From: Alphaproteobacteria bacterium
GTDB lineage: Bacteria; Pseudomonadota; Alphaproteobacteria; Rhizobiales; CAJQND01
Direction of reading: 5' to 3'
NCBI GenBank assembly: GCA_024227565.1
Contig: JAAEUE010000128.1
Location: 1 to 64,000 of the forward strand
DNA length: 64,000 nt
The notes below the pieces were generated by a model. The model was given only the letters and a program-made list of their open reading frames with translations. It had not been told where the DNA came from and made no database searches. The translations under genes and the position numbers were made by a program. Positions 8,910 to 18,461 of this stretch are shown piece after piece; position 1 is the first letter of the stretch, and each line of letters starts with the position of its first letter.

Positions 8910-10350
8910 AGCGCTCCTCACTGAGCTGGCTCATTGCGGTGCGGGCCCGGACCATATCCACCGCCAGAACGGCCCAAACCGGCAGCCACATCAGCCAGAC
9001 GATGCCATGGCGGTAAGTGTCCTCAAGGTCGCGGGCGGCGAAATGAAAATAGAGATAGTGCAGCGGCAGCAGCGCACCGGCCAACATAAGTCCGCGCACC
9101 GGAAACAGGCACAGGAACGGTGCGATCCAAACGAAGTACCAGGGAAACTGGGAGGGCGAGAGGAGATAAAGTGCGGCTGCTATCAAAAACATTTGGTGAA
9201 CGGTTTCACGGCCATCACGTGCCTTTTTCTGCACAATGAACGCGATTGTTCCAGCCAGCGCGATCACCAGCAAAGCCCGGGCCACAAAGCCGCTTTCCAC
9301 CCCTTGCAACAGCCCACCCGGCACCATGTTCGCAAACCATTCCGCTACGAGGAACGCCGCCGATGAGGCCTGCCATTTTTGCGCGTAGGCCACAAATCCG
9401 GAATCGTCTCCAAACCCGGCCTGCAAAATGGGCCAGGCAAACAAGACCAGCAGGAGCCCCGCCAGGCCCATCGCTGCGCCTAAGGTTTTCCAATCATCCA
9501 GCAAGCGCCGGAAAATGGCGGCGCCCAGCAACAACGGCCAAAGTTTTACGCCGGCTGCAACCGCAAGCAGGCCCGAGGCCCAAACCGGCCTGGCCACAAG
9601 CGCGAGCCACACGCCGGCCATGAGCGGCAATATGAGGGCAGGCTCCATGTGGGCCGAGTTGGCCAACTCCTTGATCACAACCGGGTTCCACCAATATAGC
9701 GCGCACCAAAGCGGCGAGCGTCCAAGCCGTTTCAAGATCGCGATCAAAAAGCCCAAGGCGGCAAGTTCCAAGGCGAACAATACCTCGCGCCACGCATCCA
9801 GGCTGAAGGGGGTGACGAGATGCGCTAGGGCAAAAGCAGCCTGCGCCACGGGGGGATAAACGGTGCGGTATTCTGGATAGTTGATCTCATCGAATACGGG
9901 TCCCGCTTGCCGGCGCAGTTTGCTCAGCGCGGCTGATTGGCCATCATCACCCGCAGCGGCTTGCGGGGAAAGGGTATAGGGGCTTTGGCCCGAGACGGTC
10001 ACGGCGCCGTCCCAAAGATAACGGTTGTAGTCGTCCTCCAGGACCGGCGCGGCACCCAGCTGGAGGAGCCGCATCAGAAGTCCGGCAGAAACGATAAAAA
10101 TGAGAAGGTATTTGCCATCATACCGGTCGCTGGATTTGATCAGACGCGGCAAGGCAAACACTGCGGCAAGCGAAACGAAGCAATATCCGGCCACGAGCGG
10201 GAGAATGGGCATGTCCTTCAGCTCCACATCAAGCCCGAACATTGGGTCCGACAGGCGCAAGGCGCAGCAAGCGCCCAGCAAAAATGCGGCTAACACCAAC
10301 CAGCCCAGCCAAGTGGACCGGGCCGGGCTTTGTGTGGTGTTCGAGGTCAT
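8899..10350 (-). CDS. GT-C membrane glycosyltransferase (polyprenol-phosphate-mannose-dependent type)
   Basis: A 483-residue integral membrane protein with about twelve hydrophobic segments and the acidic first-loop motif LEDDYNRYLWDG, the hallmark of GT-C mannosyltransferases using lipid-phosphate sugars. FPWYFVWIAPFLCLF near the C-terminal side matches the conserved PFPWY-like loop of DUF2029/PIG-M-like proteins. It would add a hexose to a lipid or protein on the periplasmic side. It sits between the small secreted basic protein, 40 bases upstream, and the GT2 synthase, with which it overlaps. The acceptor is unknown. Confidence 0.82.
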   Translation of the reverse strand: MTSNTTQSPARSTWLGWLVLAAFLLGACCALRLSDPMFGLDVELKDMPILPLVAGYCFVSLAAVFALPRLIKSSDRYDGKYLLIFIVSAGLLMRLLQLGAAPVLEDDYNRYLWDGAVTVSGQSPYTLSPQAAAGDDGQSAALSKLRRQAGPVFDEINYPEYRTVYPPVAQAAFALAHLVTPFSLDAWREVLFALELAALGFLIAILKRLGRSPLWCALYWWNPVVIKELANSAHMEPALILPLMAGVWLALVARPVWASGLLAVAAGVKLWPLLLGAAIFRRLLDDWKTLGAAMGLAGLLLVLFAWPILQAGFGDDSGFVAYAQKWQASSAAFLVAEWFANMVPGGLLQGVESGFVARALLVIALAGTIAFIVQKKARDGRETVHQMFLIAAALYLLSPSQFPWYFVWIAPFLCLFPVRGLMLAGALLPLHYLYFHFAARDLEDTYRHGIVWLMWLPVWAVLAVDMVRARTAMSQLSEERYAS

Positions 10351-10390
10351 GAGCCTTTATGTGCCGCGGCCCTGAGGGCTGCGCAGCAAA

Positions 10391-10630
10391 TCAGTTGAAG
10401 TAGCTGCCGCGCCGCTTCTTCTTGCGCTTTTTCTTCTTCTTCTTCGTGCTGGATGCCATCTGCATTGCCTTTTCCGGTGCAGCTTCACTGTTAACCGCCG
10501 GCGTTGGTGCGCCGAGACTTGGCGCCAGAGCGGCCGAGGCCGGTGCCGGGCCTAACCCGGTTGTAAGTGCGGCAAGCAAAGCGAATACGGACGGTACCGC
10601 CAGTTTCTTGTGGGGGGAATGTGAGATCAT
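10391..10630 (-). CDS. Small secreted protein with a poly-Lys/Arg tail
   Basis: A 79-residue protein. Residues 1-33 form an Ala-rich signal peptide (KKLAVPSVFALLAALTTG, with cleavage likely after ASA). The mature part is Ala/Pro-rich and ends in a run of thirteen Lys/Arg residues before GSYFN. The tail could bind acidic polysaccharide or phospholipid head groups. It is the first gene of a minus-strand group with the GT-C and GT2 genes. ATG at 10630 is chosen over the ATG at 10693 because it starts directly at a signal-peptide-like n-region. No known family is recognised. Confidence 0.6.
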   Translation of the reverse strand: MISHSPHKKLAVPSVFALLAALTTGLGPAPASAALAPSLGAPTPAVNSEAAPEKAMQMASSTKKKKKKRKKKRRGSYFN

Positions 10631-10860
10631 GAATTCTTGATCCTCGATGAAACAGGTTAGGGGTGGTGACGGTATAGGACAATTGCCGATCACAGCTAAA
10701 GGACCCCGAGATCAAATTGAAGTGTGCAGCTTCGTGATGATCTCACCTGCCGGGCTCACCGGATTGTCAGGCAACGTCAACGCAAGTGTTTTGAAAATTT
10801 CTGGCCTGACGGGCACTAAAAGCAAAAGCCTAATGCCCCATTGCCAGAAAGGATCAGCGC

Positions 10861-11703
10861 ATGTTTGGTCACCGGACACCAGCCAAGATTTGCCGTTCTG
10901 CCGCTCTGATCGCAGTCCTCTTTGCCACCAGCGGATTTCTGAACTCCTGGAGTTCTTCAAAGCCTGAAGTTTGGGAAGGATGGGATGCGAACAATCCGAA
11001 AAATGTAACGCCAATTGACCATTCCGCCTGGGGGGCGGTGCTCAAAAAATACATCAGCACAGATAAGGCGGGGTCGAACCGCTTTGCCTACGGCAAGGTG
11101 TCCAAGGCCGACAAAAAGGCGTTGAAACAATATGTTACCGCTCTCTCCAAGATCGAAATCACCGACCGGTCCCGCACTGTACAGCTCGCCTATTGGATCA
11201 ATCTTTACAATGCGCTGACCGTCGATGTGGTGTTGGACCATTACCCGGTGAAATCGATCCGTGACATCGACATTTCAGGCCTGTTCGCTGACGGGCCCTG
11301 GGGCAAGGCGCTGATCACCATTGAAGGCGAAGAGATCACATTGGACGATATCGAGCATCAGATCTTACGGCCGATCTGGAAAGATCCCCGGATTCATTAT
11401 GGCGTAAACTGTGCCTCGATTGGCTGTCCAAATCTGCTGAAAACGCCGTTTACAGGCAAGACGGCTCAAGCCCAGCTTGACCGGGCCGCGAGCGACTTCA
11501 TCAACAGTCCGCGCGGTCTGGCCATCAAGAACGGCAAGGCCACCGTTTCCAAACTCTATGAATGGTTCGCCTATGATTTCGGCAACTCTGAAAAGGGCGT
11601 GATCAAGCATCTCATGCGATTTGCCACGCCAGACCGGGCTGCGGCGCTCAAGATATCCGGCCGCATCGCAGATACTGCTTATGACTGGTCGTTGAACGAG
11701 TGA
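10861..11703 (+). CDS. DUF547 domain protein, exported
   Basis: A 280-residue protein with an N-terminal hydrophobic signal (residues 12-30) and a DUF547 domain. Family features are FAYGKVSKADKKALKQYV, then QLAYWINLYNALTVDVVLDHYP, and further on YGVNCASIGCPNL with paired Cys. DUF547 proteins are widespread and often exported. Their activity is not established, though a peptidase/transglutaminase-like fold has been proposed. A ribosome site AAAGGA lies before the ATG. There is no operon partner on this strand within 160 bases. Confidence 0.85.
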   Translation: MFGHRTPAKICRSAALIAVLFATSGFLNSWSSSKPEVWEGWDANNPKNVTPIDHSAWGAVLKKYISTDKAGSNRFAYGKVSKADKKALKQYVTALSKIEITDRSRTVQLAYWINLYNALTVDVVLDHYPVKSIRDIDISGLFADGPWGKALITIEGEEITLDDIEHQILRPIWKDPRIHYGVNCASIGCPNLLKTPFTGKTAQAQLDRAASDFINSPRGLAIKNGKATVSKLYEWFAYDFGNSEKGVIKHLMRFATPDRAAALKISGRIADTAYDWSLNE

Positions 11704-11872
11704 GTTCGCCTGCCGCGGCGGCCCGCCTGGATCGTTAAAATTCTCTCCAGTTTCTTTACGGCATAGAAATGCCGATCCTCTAATGTTCCAACTTGCAATG
11801 TTGGCTTCGCACTGAGGGGCGGCCTGACGGACGGATCTGGCATCCGGTCTGCCAGCTGGTGGAGTTTTGAGT

Positions 11873-13288
11873 ATGGATCTTTCGCTGAATCTTATTACGC
11901 CGGTTATTTTGTGTGGTGGTTTTGGATCACTGCAAATGGGCGAGGAAAGCGCTGAGCGGCCGAAGCCGTTCCGCAAGCTTTCCGGCAATCTGAGCCGGTT
12001 TCAACAAACCTTGTTGCGGGTCTCTGACCCCGGACGGTTCAATCCCCCCATGATCGTTGCCGATCAGGCTCACCAGAGCCTGATTGAGTTCGAAATGGAG
12101 ATGATCGGGGTTGAGCGTTCCGCATTGGTGCTTGAACCGGTCGGCCGCGGCACGGCGCCGTCAATTGCACTCGCTGCCCTGGTGGCCGGTGCCTTCAACC
12201 TGGGCGGATCGCTGCTGGTTATGCCGTGCGATCATTTGGTGCGCGATCCTGGCGGATTGATTACAGCCATCCACCAGGGTCTGATGGGCACGCGAAACGG
12301 CTCGATGCTGGCGTTCGGCCGCAAGGTGAAAGCCGGCGACGAAGAGCATGCCTGGATCCAAAGAGGCCGGCATCTGTTTGACGAGACCTGCGCCGACGTG
12401 GTCGACGCGGAGGTTTACCGGCTGGAACGGTTTATCCCCAAATCTGCGGCCAAAGATGAAAACGCGCTGGCCGACGGCGGAGATTGCTACCGCAACTCGG
12501 GAATGTACCTGTTCCCGATCGCGAGCGTTCTGGAAGAACTGCGGGTTCATGTGCCCGACATTCTGACCGGCTGCCAGCATGCACTGGTGTCCGGCACCTC
12601 GGAGGGCAACATTCTGATGCCTGATGAAGACCAATTCGCCGCATGCCAGAACACCTCTATCGAGCGTGCGGTCATGGAAAAGACCGCCCGCGGCGCGCTG
12701 GTTCCCACCAGCGCCCTGTGGAGCGAGGAAGGCGCGCGCCCGGTTGCGCCTGAAGTTCGCCAGTCCGATGAGGCCGAAGCTGCAAGCCCGGACAATGTCA
12801 TTCTGCGCGAGGCGGCCAATTCCCACGTCCAATCTAACGGCCCGCTAACGGTTGTCGCCGGACTGGACGATATTGTTGTGGTGAACAGCGGCGATGCGGT
12901 GATTGTCTCAGCCAAAAGCCATGTTGCTGAACTGCTGCAGGCGCACGAGACTGGTGTTGAGGGCGACAAAGTCTCTGCCCTTCCGCAAGCGGCGCTGGAA
13001 ATGCTGCGCCAAGCGGCGCGGTCAGCCCCTGACGCGGCTGGTGACGAGCCCGAAGAGGCTGTGGACGAAGAGGCTGATGAAAACCCCCCGGCGGAGGCAT
13101 TGACCTTGGCCGAGGTTGCGCATGCGGCCGAAGAAGAGGCCCTGGCCCGCGACGCAGATGGCACCAAGTCAGCTGAGGCTGAAGAACTTGAGCCCGAGTT
13201 GCCGTTTGATCTGGAGCCGGCCATCGCCGAAGAGGCCGAAGAAGAACCTCCTCTTCTGTTGCATTCGTCCTGGGAATCGGCAGCCTGA
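11873..13288 (+). CDS. Divergent mannose-1-phosphate guanylyltransferase-like protein with acidic tail
   Basis: A 471-residue homologue of the nucleotidyltransferase half of type II mannose-1-phosphate guanylyltransferases, which make GDP-mannose. VILCGGFG, EPVGRGTAPSIALAAL and VMPCDHLV are conserved, as is the later VVAGLDDIVVVNSGDAV. The loop that normally reads GTRLWPLSR is replaced by GSLQMGEES, and the usual WSDVGSW metal site reads WSEEGARP. The cupin isomerase domain is absent. Residues after about 375 are a Glu/Ala/Asp-rich low-complexity tail. ATG at 11873 follows GGTGGAG at a good distance. It is probably regulatory or catalytically altered (inference). Confidence 0.78.
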   Translation: MDLSLNLITPVILCGGFGSLQMGEESAERPKPFRKLSGNLSRFQQTLLRVSDPGRFNPPMIVADQAHQSLIEFEMEMIGVERSALVLEPVGRGTAPSIALAALVAGAFNLGGSLLVMPCDHLVRDPGGLITAIHQGLMGTRNGSMLAFGRKVKAGDEEHAWIQRGRHLFDETCADVVDAEVYRLERFIPKSAAKDENALADGGDCYRNSGMYLFPIASVLEELRVHVPDILTGCQHALVSGTSEGNILMPDEDQFAACQNTSIERAVMEKTARGALVPTSALWSEEGARPVAPEVRQSDEAEAASPDNVILREAANSHVQSNGPLTVVAGLDDIVVVNSGDAVIVSAKSHVAELLQAHETGVEGDKVSALPQAALEMLRQAARSAPDAAGDEPEEAVDEEADENPPAEALTLAEVAHAAEEEALARDADGTKSAEAEELEPELPFDLEPAIAEEAEEEPPLLLHSSWESAA

Positions 13289-13414
13289 CCGCGGCGATCT
13301 AGCCGCCGGGCATTGCGCAGCGGCCAAAAAACTGTCTGAAACGTGGTAAACCAGACGTTTATCTTTGCCTCATAAACTCAGTACCCATGAGAGCAGCGCC
13401 CTTGTGGCGGTGCA

Positions 13415-14467
13415 GTGAGTAGCAGAGTTTGTGTTCCGATGTCCGCAGCCATAAAGCGCCTTCCCGTGGCGTCCTCACAGCGGCCCGCCGCCGAGCCGGC
13501 GACGGATGTCAAGTTGATCGGCAACTCGCCTCCCATTCTCAAAGTTCTTCAAACCGTTCGCCAGGTCGCCCCCTCAAAGGCAACCGTGTTCATCACCGGT
13601 GAAAGCGGAACCGGCAAGGAAGTGTGCGCGGAGATGATCCACCGATTGTCGGAACGCGCGGAAAAGCCCTTTGTGCCGGTAAACTGCGGGGCCATCCCGC
13701 GCGATTTGATAGAATCTGAATTGTTTGGCCATCTCAAAGGCTCGTTCACCGGGGCAGTTTGCGACCGTGAAGGCGCAGCAGCCCTTGCCCACGGCGGAAC
13801 CTTGTTTCTCGACGAAATCTGCGAACTTGAAGCTGGACTGCAGACCCGCCTGTTGCGGTTTTTGCAAACCGGGTTGATTCAGCCCGTTGGTGCCAGCACT
13901 CAGCGCGCGGTGGATATTCGCGTGGTGTGTGCAACCAACCGGGATCCGCGGCTGGAGGTCGCCGAAGGCCGGTTGCGCAAGGACCTGTTCTACCGGCTTC
14001 ACGTTATTCCCATTGAAATGCCCGGTCTGGCCATGCGTGGCGCTGATGTCATCAGCCTGGCTGGACACTTTTTGGCGATGTATTCGGCCGAAGAAGGTAA
14101 AGTTTTCAACGGCTTGTCTTCTGACGTGCAGAACTGTCTATGCACCTACGGCTGGCCTGGAAATGTTCGCGAACTGCAGAACGCGGTCCGCCAGATCGTC
14201 GTACTGAACGACGGGCCGCAGGTTGAGATGCATATGCTGCCTGACGATCTGAGCCCGCAGTGCCAAAACGTTGTGCCCTTCGGCAACGCAGACGGGCCTG
14301 TGACCCAACGCACCGCCGAGCCGGAGCTGTGGATGATTGAGCGCGAGGCCATTGAACAGGCCATCCGCGCCTGTGGGGGATCCATCCCCCAGGCGGCCCG
14401 GCAGCTGGGCGTGAGCCCCTCCACCATTTACCGCAAAAAAGAAGCCTGGCTCACGGGCGGCGCCTGA
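13415..14467 (+). CDS. Sigma-54-dependent activator without receiver domain
   Basis: A 350-residue bacterial enhancer-binding protein. After a short N-terminal segment comes the AAA+ domain with Walker A GESGTGKE, the sigma-54 contact loop KGSFTGA (Ser in place of the usual first Ala of GAFTGA), Walker B GGTLFLDE, and R-finger region LRKDLFYRL. YGWPGNVRELQN closes the domain and a Fis-type HTH (PQAARQLGVSPSTIYRKK) ends the protein. There is no response-regulator or PAS domain, so activity must be set by another protein or by expression. GTG at 13415 or ATG at 13439 are both possible starts. It lies between two sugar-nucleotide genes and probably controls exopolysaccharide. Confidence 0.88.
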   Translation: MSSRVCVPMSAAIKRLPVASSQRPAAEPATDVKLIGNSPPILKVLQTVRQVAPSKATVFITGESGTGKEVCAEMIHRLSERAEKPFVPVNCGAIPRDLIESELFGHLKGSFTGAVCDREGAAALAHGGTLFLDEICELEAGLQTRLLRFLQTGLIQPVGASTQRAVDIRVVCATNRDPRLEVAEGRLRKDLFYRLHVIPIEMPGLAMRGADVISLAGHFLAMYSAEEGKVFNGLSSDVQNCLCTYGWPGNVRELQNAVRQIVVLNDGPQVEMHMLPDDLSPQCQNVVPFGNADGPVTQRTAEPELWMIEREAIEQAIRACGGSIPQAARQLGVSPSTIYRKKEAWLTGGA

Positions 14468-14597
14468 ACTCGTTTTCGTCCGGTTTACCATCCCAATAAA
14501 TACGTATGGTTGTTGAAGGTTGATCAACTTTTTGTGGCAATACTGCCGGGGTTGGCGCGCCTGGGGGCGCCCGCTGTAAACCTGAGGCGGACTGAGA

Positions 14598-16019
14598 ATG
14601 ACGGCGATGCAGGCGTTGAAAGATCTATCGGCGCAAACTGATAAATATCAACATTCAGAATATCCCGAAATGACGGTTGATCGTCTTTCGATCTCTGTGA
14701 TCGGGCTGGGTTATGTGGGCGTTGTAACGCTGGGCTGCCTGGCAAACCTCGGGTTCCGCATGCACGGCGCCGACATCATCGAAAAGAAATCTAATGCCGT
14801 GAACGCCGGCCGCTCCACAATCGATGAGGAAGGCCTGGGCGATCTCTTGCGTGATTCCGTGGCCAGGGGCCTGGTGCAAGCCTCAACCGATGTGAAGGAC
14901 GCAATCCGCGCGACCGACATGACGTTCCTCTGTGTCGGCACGCCTGAAAGCGAAGACGGCGCAGACAATTTTGACACTATTCGTGACGCCTCACGGGCCG
15001 TAGGTGAAGTGTTGGCTGAAAAAGATGGCTACCATGTTGTGGTGGTCCGCAGTTCGGCCCCTCCTGGAACCACAATGAACGTGGTGGTGCCGATTTTGGA
15101 GGAAGCCTCGGGCAAGAGCCTGAACACAGGTTTTGGTGTGTGCTTCAACCCACAGTTCTTCCGCGAAGGCGTGGCTGTGGCCGATTTCTATGCGCCCTCC
15201 AAGACGGTGATCGGCGCATCTGACCATCGCGCGGCTGCCATGTTGGCCAGCGTTTACCGGCTGGTCGATGACCGCATCTTGATGTGCAACATCACCGCTG
15301 CGGAAATGGTCAAATACATCGACAACGTCTGGCACGCCACCAAGGTGACCTTCTCAAACGAAGTGGGCAGGCTGTGCAAGGCGGTCGAGATCGACAGCCA
15401 CGAGGTCATGAACATCTTTGTTCAGGACCAGAAGCTTAATCTGTCTCCCTATTATCTGAAGCCAGGCTTTGCCTTCGGCGGTTCTTGCCTGCCCCAAGAG
15501 GTGAGGGCGATTGAGGATCTGGCGAAGAACTTCCAAATTCAAACCCCGCTGTTCCAATCCATCCTGAAATCCAATGCCATGCAGATCGAGGAAGGGTTGC
15601 GGATGATCCGCAAGTTTCCCGGCAAGCGGATTGGGTTTCTGGGGGTTGCCTTCAAATGTGATTCTGACGACCTGCGCGACAGCCCGGCCCTGGAACTGAT
15701 GGCGGCGTTGCTGAACGACGGCACCGGCTTCTCGGCCTTTGATCCCAGTTTGCGCATCTCAGAAGTTTCCCGCGGGCATTTTGAAGATGTTCGCCGGAGC
15801 CGGCCAAAATTGAACGAGCTACTGGATTATCTGCCCAAGCTGCTCCGGCCAAATCTTGAAGAGGTGATTGCCGAATCCGACGTTCTGGTGATCTCCCACA
15901 ACAAGGATTACTACCGCCAGGCCGTGTTGCGCCGGCCAAAAGGCACCCATGTGATCGACCTGGTGCGCCTGTTTAAGGATGTGCCGGACGATCCCACCTA
16001 CCATGGCATATCCTGGTAG
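14598..16019 (+). CDS. Nucleotide-sugar dehydrogenase (GDP-mannose/UDP-glucose 6-dehydrogenase)
   Basis: A 473-residue two-step NAD-dependent dehydrogenase that oxidises C6 of a nucleotide sugar to the uronic acid for exopolysaccharide. The NAD-binding loop is VIGLGYVGVVTLGCLA, the VRSSAPPGTT region follows, and the catalytic Cys lies in FAFGGSCLPQEVRAIEDLA. That last form is closer to GDP-mannose dehydrogenases (AlgD) than to most UDP-glucose enzymes. The guanylyltransferase homologue two genes upstream agrees. The first about 24 residues are poorly conserved, and ATG at 14670 would give a shorter protein. Confidence 0.85.
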   Translation: MTAMQALKDLSAQTDKYQHSEYPEMTVDRLSISVIGLGYVGVVTLGCLANLGFRMHGADIIEKKSNAVNAGRSTIDEEGLGDLLRDSVARGLVQASTDVKDAIRATDMTFLCVGTPESEDGADNFDTIRDASRAVGEVLAEKDGYHVVVVRSSAPPGTTMNVVVPILEEASGKSLNTGFGVCFNPQFFREGVAVADFYAPSKTVIGASDHRAAAMLASVYRLVDDRILMCNITAAEMVKYIDNVWHATKVTFSNEVGRLCKAVEIDSHEVMNIFVQDQKLNLSPYYLKPGFAFGGSCLPQEVRAIEDLAKNFQIQTPLFQSILKSNAMQIEEGLRMIRKFPGKRIGFLGVAFKCDSDDLRDSPALELMAALLNDGTGFSAFDPSLRISEVSRGHFEDVRRSRPKLNELLDYLPKLLRPNLEEVIAESDVLVISHNKDYYRQAVLRRPKGTHVIDLVRLFKDVPDDPTYHGISW

Positions 16020-16179
16020 CCTTTTGGCGCCATAATCCATCATCCAATTAGATTGGTCTGTGGACACCTTGCTTGGCAGGTTTACAGGGCCCCCTCCCAT
16101 TGCTAAGAACCCGCCTTGTAGGGGTCTATCACCGTCCTGACCTGACAAGCGCGGGGCTATGGGGAAAAAGGCAAGCCAA

Positions 16180-17112
16180 ATGAAGCTTGTAGCGGGCAAC
16201 AGCAATCGCGCGCTGGCCGAAGCGATTGCAGCATATCTAAACATACCCTTGGGCAAATGCCTGGTGCGCAGATTTGCGGACATGGAAGTGTTCGTTGAAG
16301 TGCAGGAAAACGTGCGCGGCGAAGATCTGTTCGTCGTGCAGTCGACCTCGTTTCCGGCCAATGACCATCTGATGGAGCTGTTGATCATCATCGACGCCCT
16401 CAGGCGCTCATCGGCCCAGCGTATTACCGCGGTTTTGCCCTATTTCGGCTATGCCCGCCAAGACAGGAAACCTGGGCCCAGAACGCCGATTTCCGCCAAG
16501 CTGGTGGCAAATTTGATCACCCGCGCTGGCGCCGACCGGGTCATGACCCTTGATCTGCATGCCGGTCAGATCCAGGGCTTCTTCGACATCCCGACCGACA
16601 ACCTCTTCGCCGCCCCGGTGATGGTGCGTGACATTGAAGAGCGCTTCAACGGCAACAAGCTCATGGTGGTCTCGCCTGATGTGGGCGGCGTTGTGCGGGC
16701 CCGCGGCCTGGCAAAGCGCTTCGATGCGCCTTTGGCCATCGTGGACAAGCGCCGTGAGCGGGCCGGCGAATCTGAAGTTATGAACATTATCGGCGACGTT
16801 GAGGGGCATTCCTGCATTCTGGTGGATGATATAGTTGATTCCGGTGGCACCCTCTGCAATGCAGCTGAGGCCCTCTTGGCCCAAGGGGCAACGGACGTAT
16901 CGGCCTACATCACCCACGGTGTTCTGTCTGGCGGGGCCGTGGCGCGCATCACCTCGTCAAGGCTGAAGGAATTGGTGGTAACCGATTCCATTCAAGCCAC
17001 GGAGGCAGTGCGGGTTTCGGCCAACATCAGAGTTCTCTCCATCGCTCCGCTGATCGGCGAGGCGGTCGGGCGCACAGCCCGCGAGGAAAGCGTCTCCAGC
17101 TTGTTCCACTAG
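16180..17112 (+). CDS. prs: Ribose-phosphate pyrophosphokinase
   Basis: A 310-residue PRPP synthetase that transfers pyrophosphate from ATP to ribose 5-phosphate, feeding purine, pyrimidine, His and Trp synthesis in the cytoplasm. Visible signatures are [34 protein letters not shown] (flexible loop and ATP site), [14 protein letters not shown], and the PRPP-binding loop [16 protein letters not shown] at 16180 gives MKLVAGNSN, the usual start; ATG at 16159 would add seven residues. Length is normal. It is monocistronic by spacing. Confidence 0.95.
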   Translation: MKLVAGNSNRALAEAIAAYLNIPLGKCLVRRFADMEVFVEVQENVRGEDLFVVQSTSFPANDHLMELLIIIDALRRSSAQRITAVLPYFGYARQDRKPGPRTPISAKLVANLITRAGADRVMTLDLHAGQIQGFFDIPTDNLFAAPVMVRDIEERFNGNKLMVVSPDVGGVVRARGLAKRFDAPLAIVDKRRERAGESEVMNIIGDVEGHSCILVDDIVDSGGTLCNAAEALLAQGATDVSAYITHGVLSGGAVARITSSRLKELVVTDSIQATEAVRVSANIRVLSIAPLIGEAVGRTAREESVSSLFH

Positions 17113-17173
17113 ACCTCTTGTTCCGTTCACTGCTTTGCGCCAGTATTCGGCGTGCACGAAGGAGATGGATCGA

Positions 17174-18022
17174 ATGGCGCGCGGCTCAAACTCAATCGAA
17201 ATCAGACCGGTTTCTCCCTCCCTCGGAGCAGAGATTCTAGGCGTTGATCTGAGTAATGGTCTGGACGATGAGACATTCGCTGTCATCAAGCAGGCCTACA
17301 GCGACCATGGCGTGATTTTCTTCCGTGACCAACAGCTCAAGCCAGAGGACCACGTTGCCTTTGCCGAGCGTTGGAACAAGATCAACATCAACCGCTTCTT
17401 TCACCCTGTCGATGGCTACCCGATGATCGCTGAAGTGCGCAAAGAACCTAAAGACAAAAAGAATATCGGCAGCAACTGGCACACAGACCATTCCTATGAC
17501 CAGATTCCCGCCATGGGATCGGTCCTGTATGCGCTGGAGACTCCGCCTATTGGAGGCGATACGATCTTCTCCAGCATGTATCTGGCCTATGAGACCCTAT
17601 CGGATGGCTTGAAGGCAATGTTGGGAGGTCTCAGCGCTGATCACTCATCGCGCCATGTGTTCGGTGCCAGCCGGGCTGACGAGGCCACGAAGACCGGTCG
17701 CATTGGAAACGCAAAGCTCGCAACCCAGGATGCGGTTCATCCGGTGGTGATCACCCACCCCTTAAGCGGCCGCAAAGCGCTGTACGTGAACCCTGAATTC
17801 ACCCTGGGCTTCACAGGCTGGACCCCTGAGGAATCCAAACCACTGCTGGACTATCTCTATGCCCATGCCAGCCGGCCGGAGTTCACCTGCCGGTTCCGCT
17901 GGGCGGACGGTTCAGTTGCGTTCTGGGATAACCGGGCGACCTGGCATTGCGCTTTGAACGACTATCACGGCCACCGCCGGCTGATGCATCGCATCACCGT
18001 GGAGGGCGAGAGCCTGAACTAG
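17174..18022 (+). CDS. TauD/TfdA family Fe(II)/2OG dioxygenase
   Basis: A 282-residue dioxygenase like taurine or 2,4-D dioxygenases, which hydroxylate a small acid and release an aldehyde or sulfite. The iron HxD is NWHTDHSYDQIP and the distal His with the 2OG Arg is in YHGHRRLMHR. GVIFFRDQQL and PPIGGDTIFS are conserved TauD features. ATG at 17174 is chosen because AAGGAG precedes it by nine bases; ATGs at 17165 and upstream are less well placed. There are no sulfonate transporter genes nearby, so the substrate is unknown. A second TauD homologue lies at 54155. Confidence 0.87.
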   Translation: MARGSNSIEIRPVSPSLGAEILGVDLSNGLDDETFAVIKQAYSDHGVIFFRDQQLKPEDHVAFAERWNKININRFFHPVDGYPMIAEVRKEPKDKKNIGSNWHTDHSYDQIPAMGSVLYALETPPIGGDTIFSSMYLAYETLSDGLKAMLGGLSADHSSRHVFGASRADEATKTGRIGNAKLATQDAVHPVVITHPLSGRKALYVNPEFTLGFTGWTPEESKPLLDYLYAHASRPEFTCRFRWADGSVAFWDNRATWHCALNDYHGHRRLMHRITVEGESLN

Positions 18023-18035
18023 AGCGGACTGGTGG

Positions 18036-18308
18036 CTATCTGCGCCGGAAGTTCTTGCGCTGCTGGGCGCGGGTAGACGGCGCGCGTTCATCCTTGTGAC
18101 GGTAGATGATGCGGCCTTTGTCCAAATCATAAGGGGTCATCTCAATGGTGACCCGGTCTCCCACCAGGGTGCGGATGCGGTTTTTCTTCATCCGGCCGGC
18201 CAGATAGGCGACGATCTCATGCTCGTTTTCCAGCATCACCCGAAAGCGTGAATCGGGGAGGACATCGGTGACGGTGCCTTCAAACTCGAGCAGTTCTTCT
18301 TTCGACAT
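18036..18308 (-). CDS. infA: Translation initiation factor IF-1
   Basis: A 90-residue S1/OB-fold protein that binds the 30S A site with IF-2 and IF-3 during initiation. It starts [18 protein letters not shown] and contains [17 protein letters not shown] and [13 protein letters not shown], all typical of IF-1. The tail QQRKNFRRR is a basic extension seen in alphaproteobacterial IF-1. It stands alone, convergent with the TauD gene 13 bases away. Confidence 0.95.
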   Translation of the reverse strand: MSKEELLEFEGTVTDVLPDSRFRVMLENEHEIVAYLAGRMKKNRIRTLVGDRVTIEMTPYDLDKGRIIYRHKDERAPSTRAQQRKNFRRR

Positions 18309-18461
18309 GTTTAGGTATCTTGGTCCTTTTCATCGGCAACGGCCGGTTTTTGGAGGCCGTGTGAGACGCCTTATGCCGCCGATGGGGTCAATAATCAAGG
18401 AGGCAGGCCCAATATCGCTACATTTGAAGCGGTTAAAGGCCTGTCGTGGCTCCTTTCACGG

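Noticed and set aside
12547..13224. Minus-strand Ser/Ala-rich frame of 225 codons within the guanylyltransferase homologue
   Set aside because: It mirrors the acidic low-complexity tail on the other strand and has no start signal or domain.
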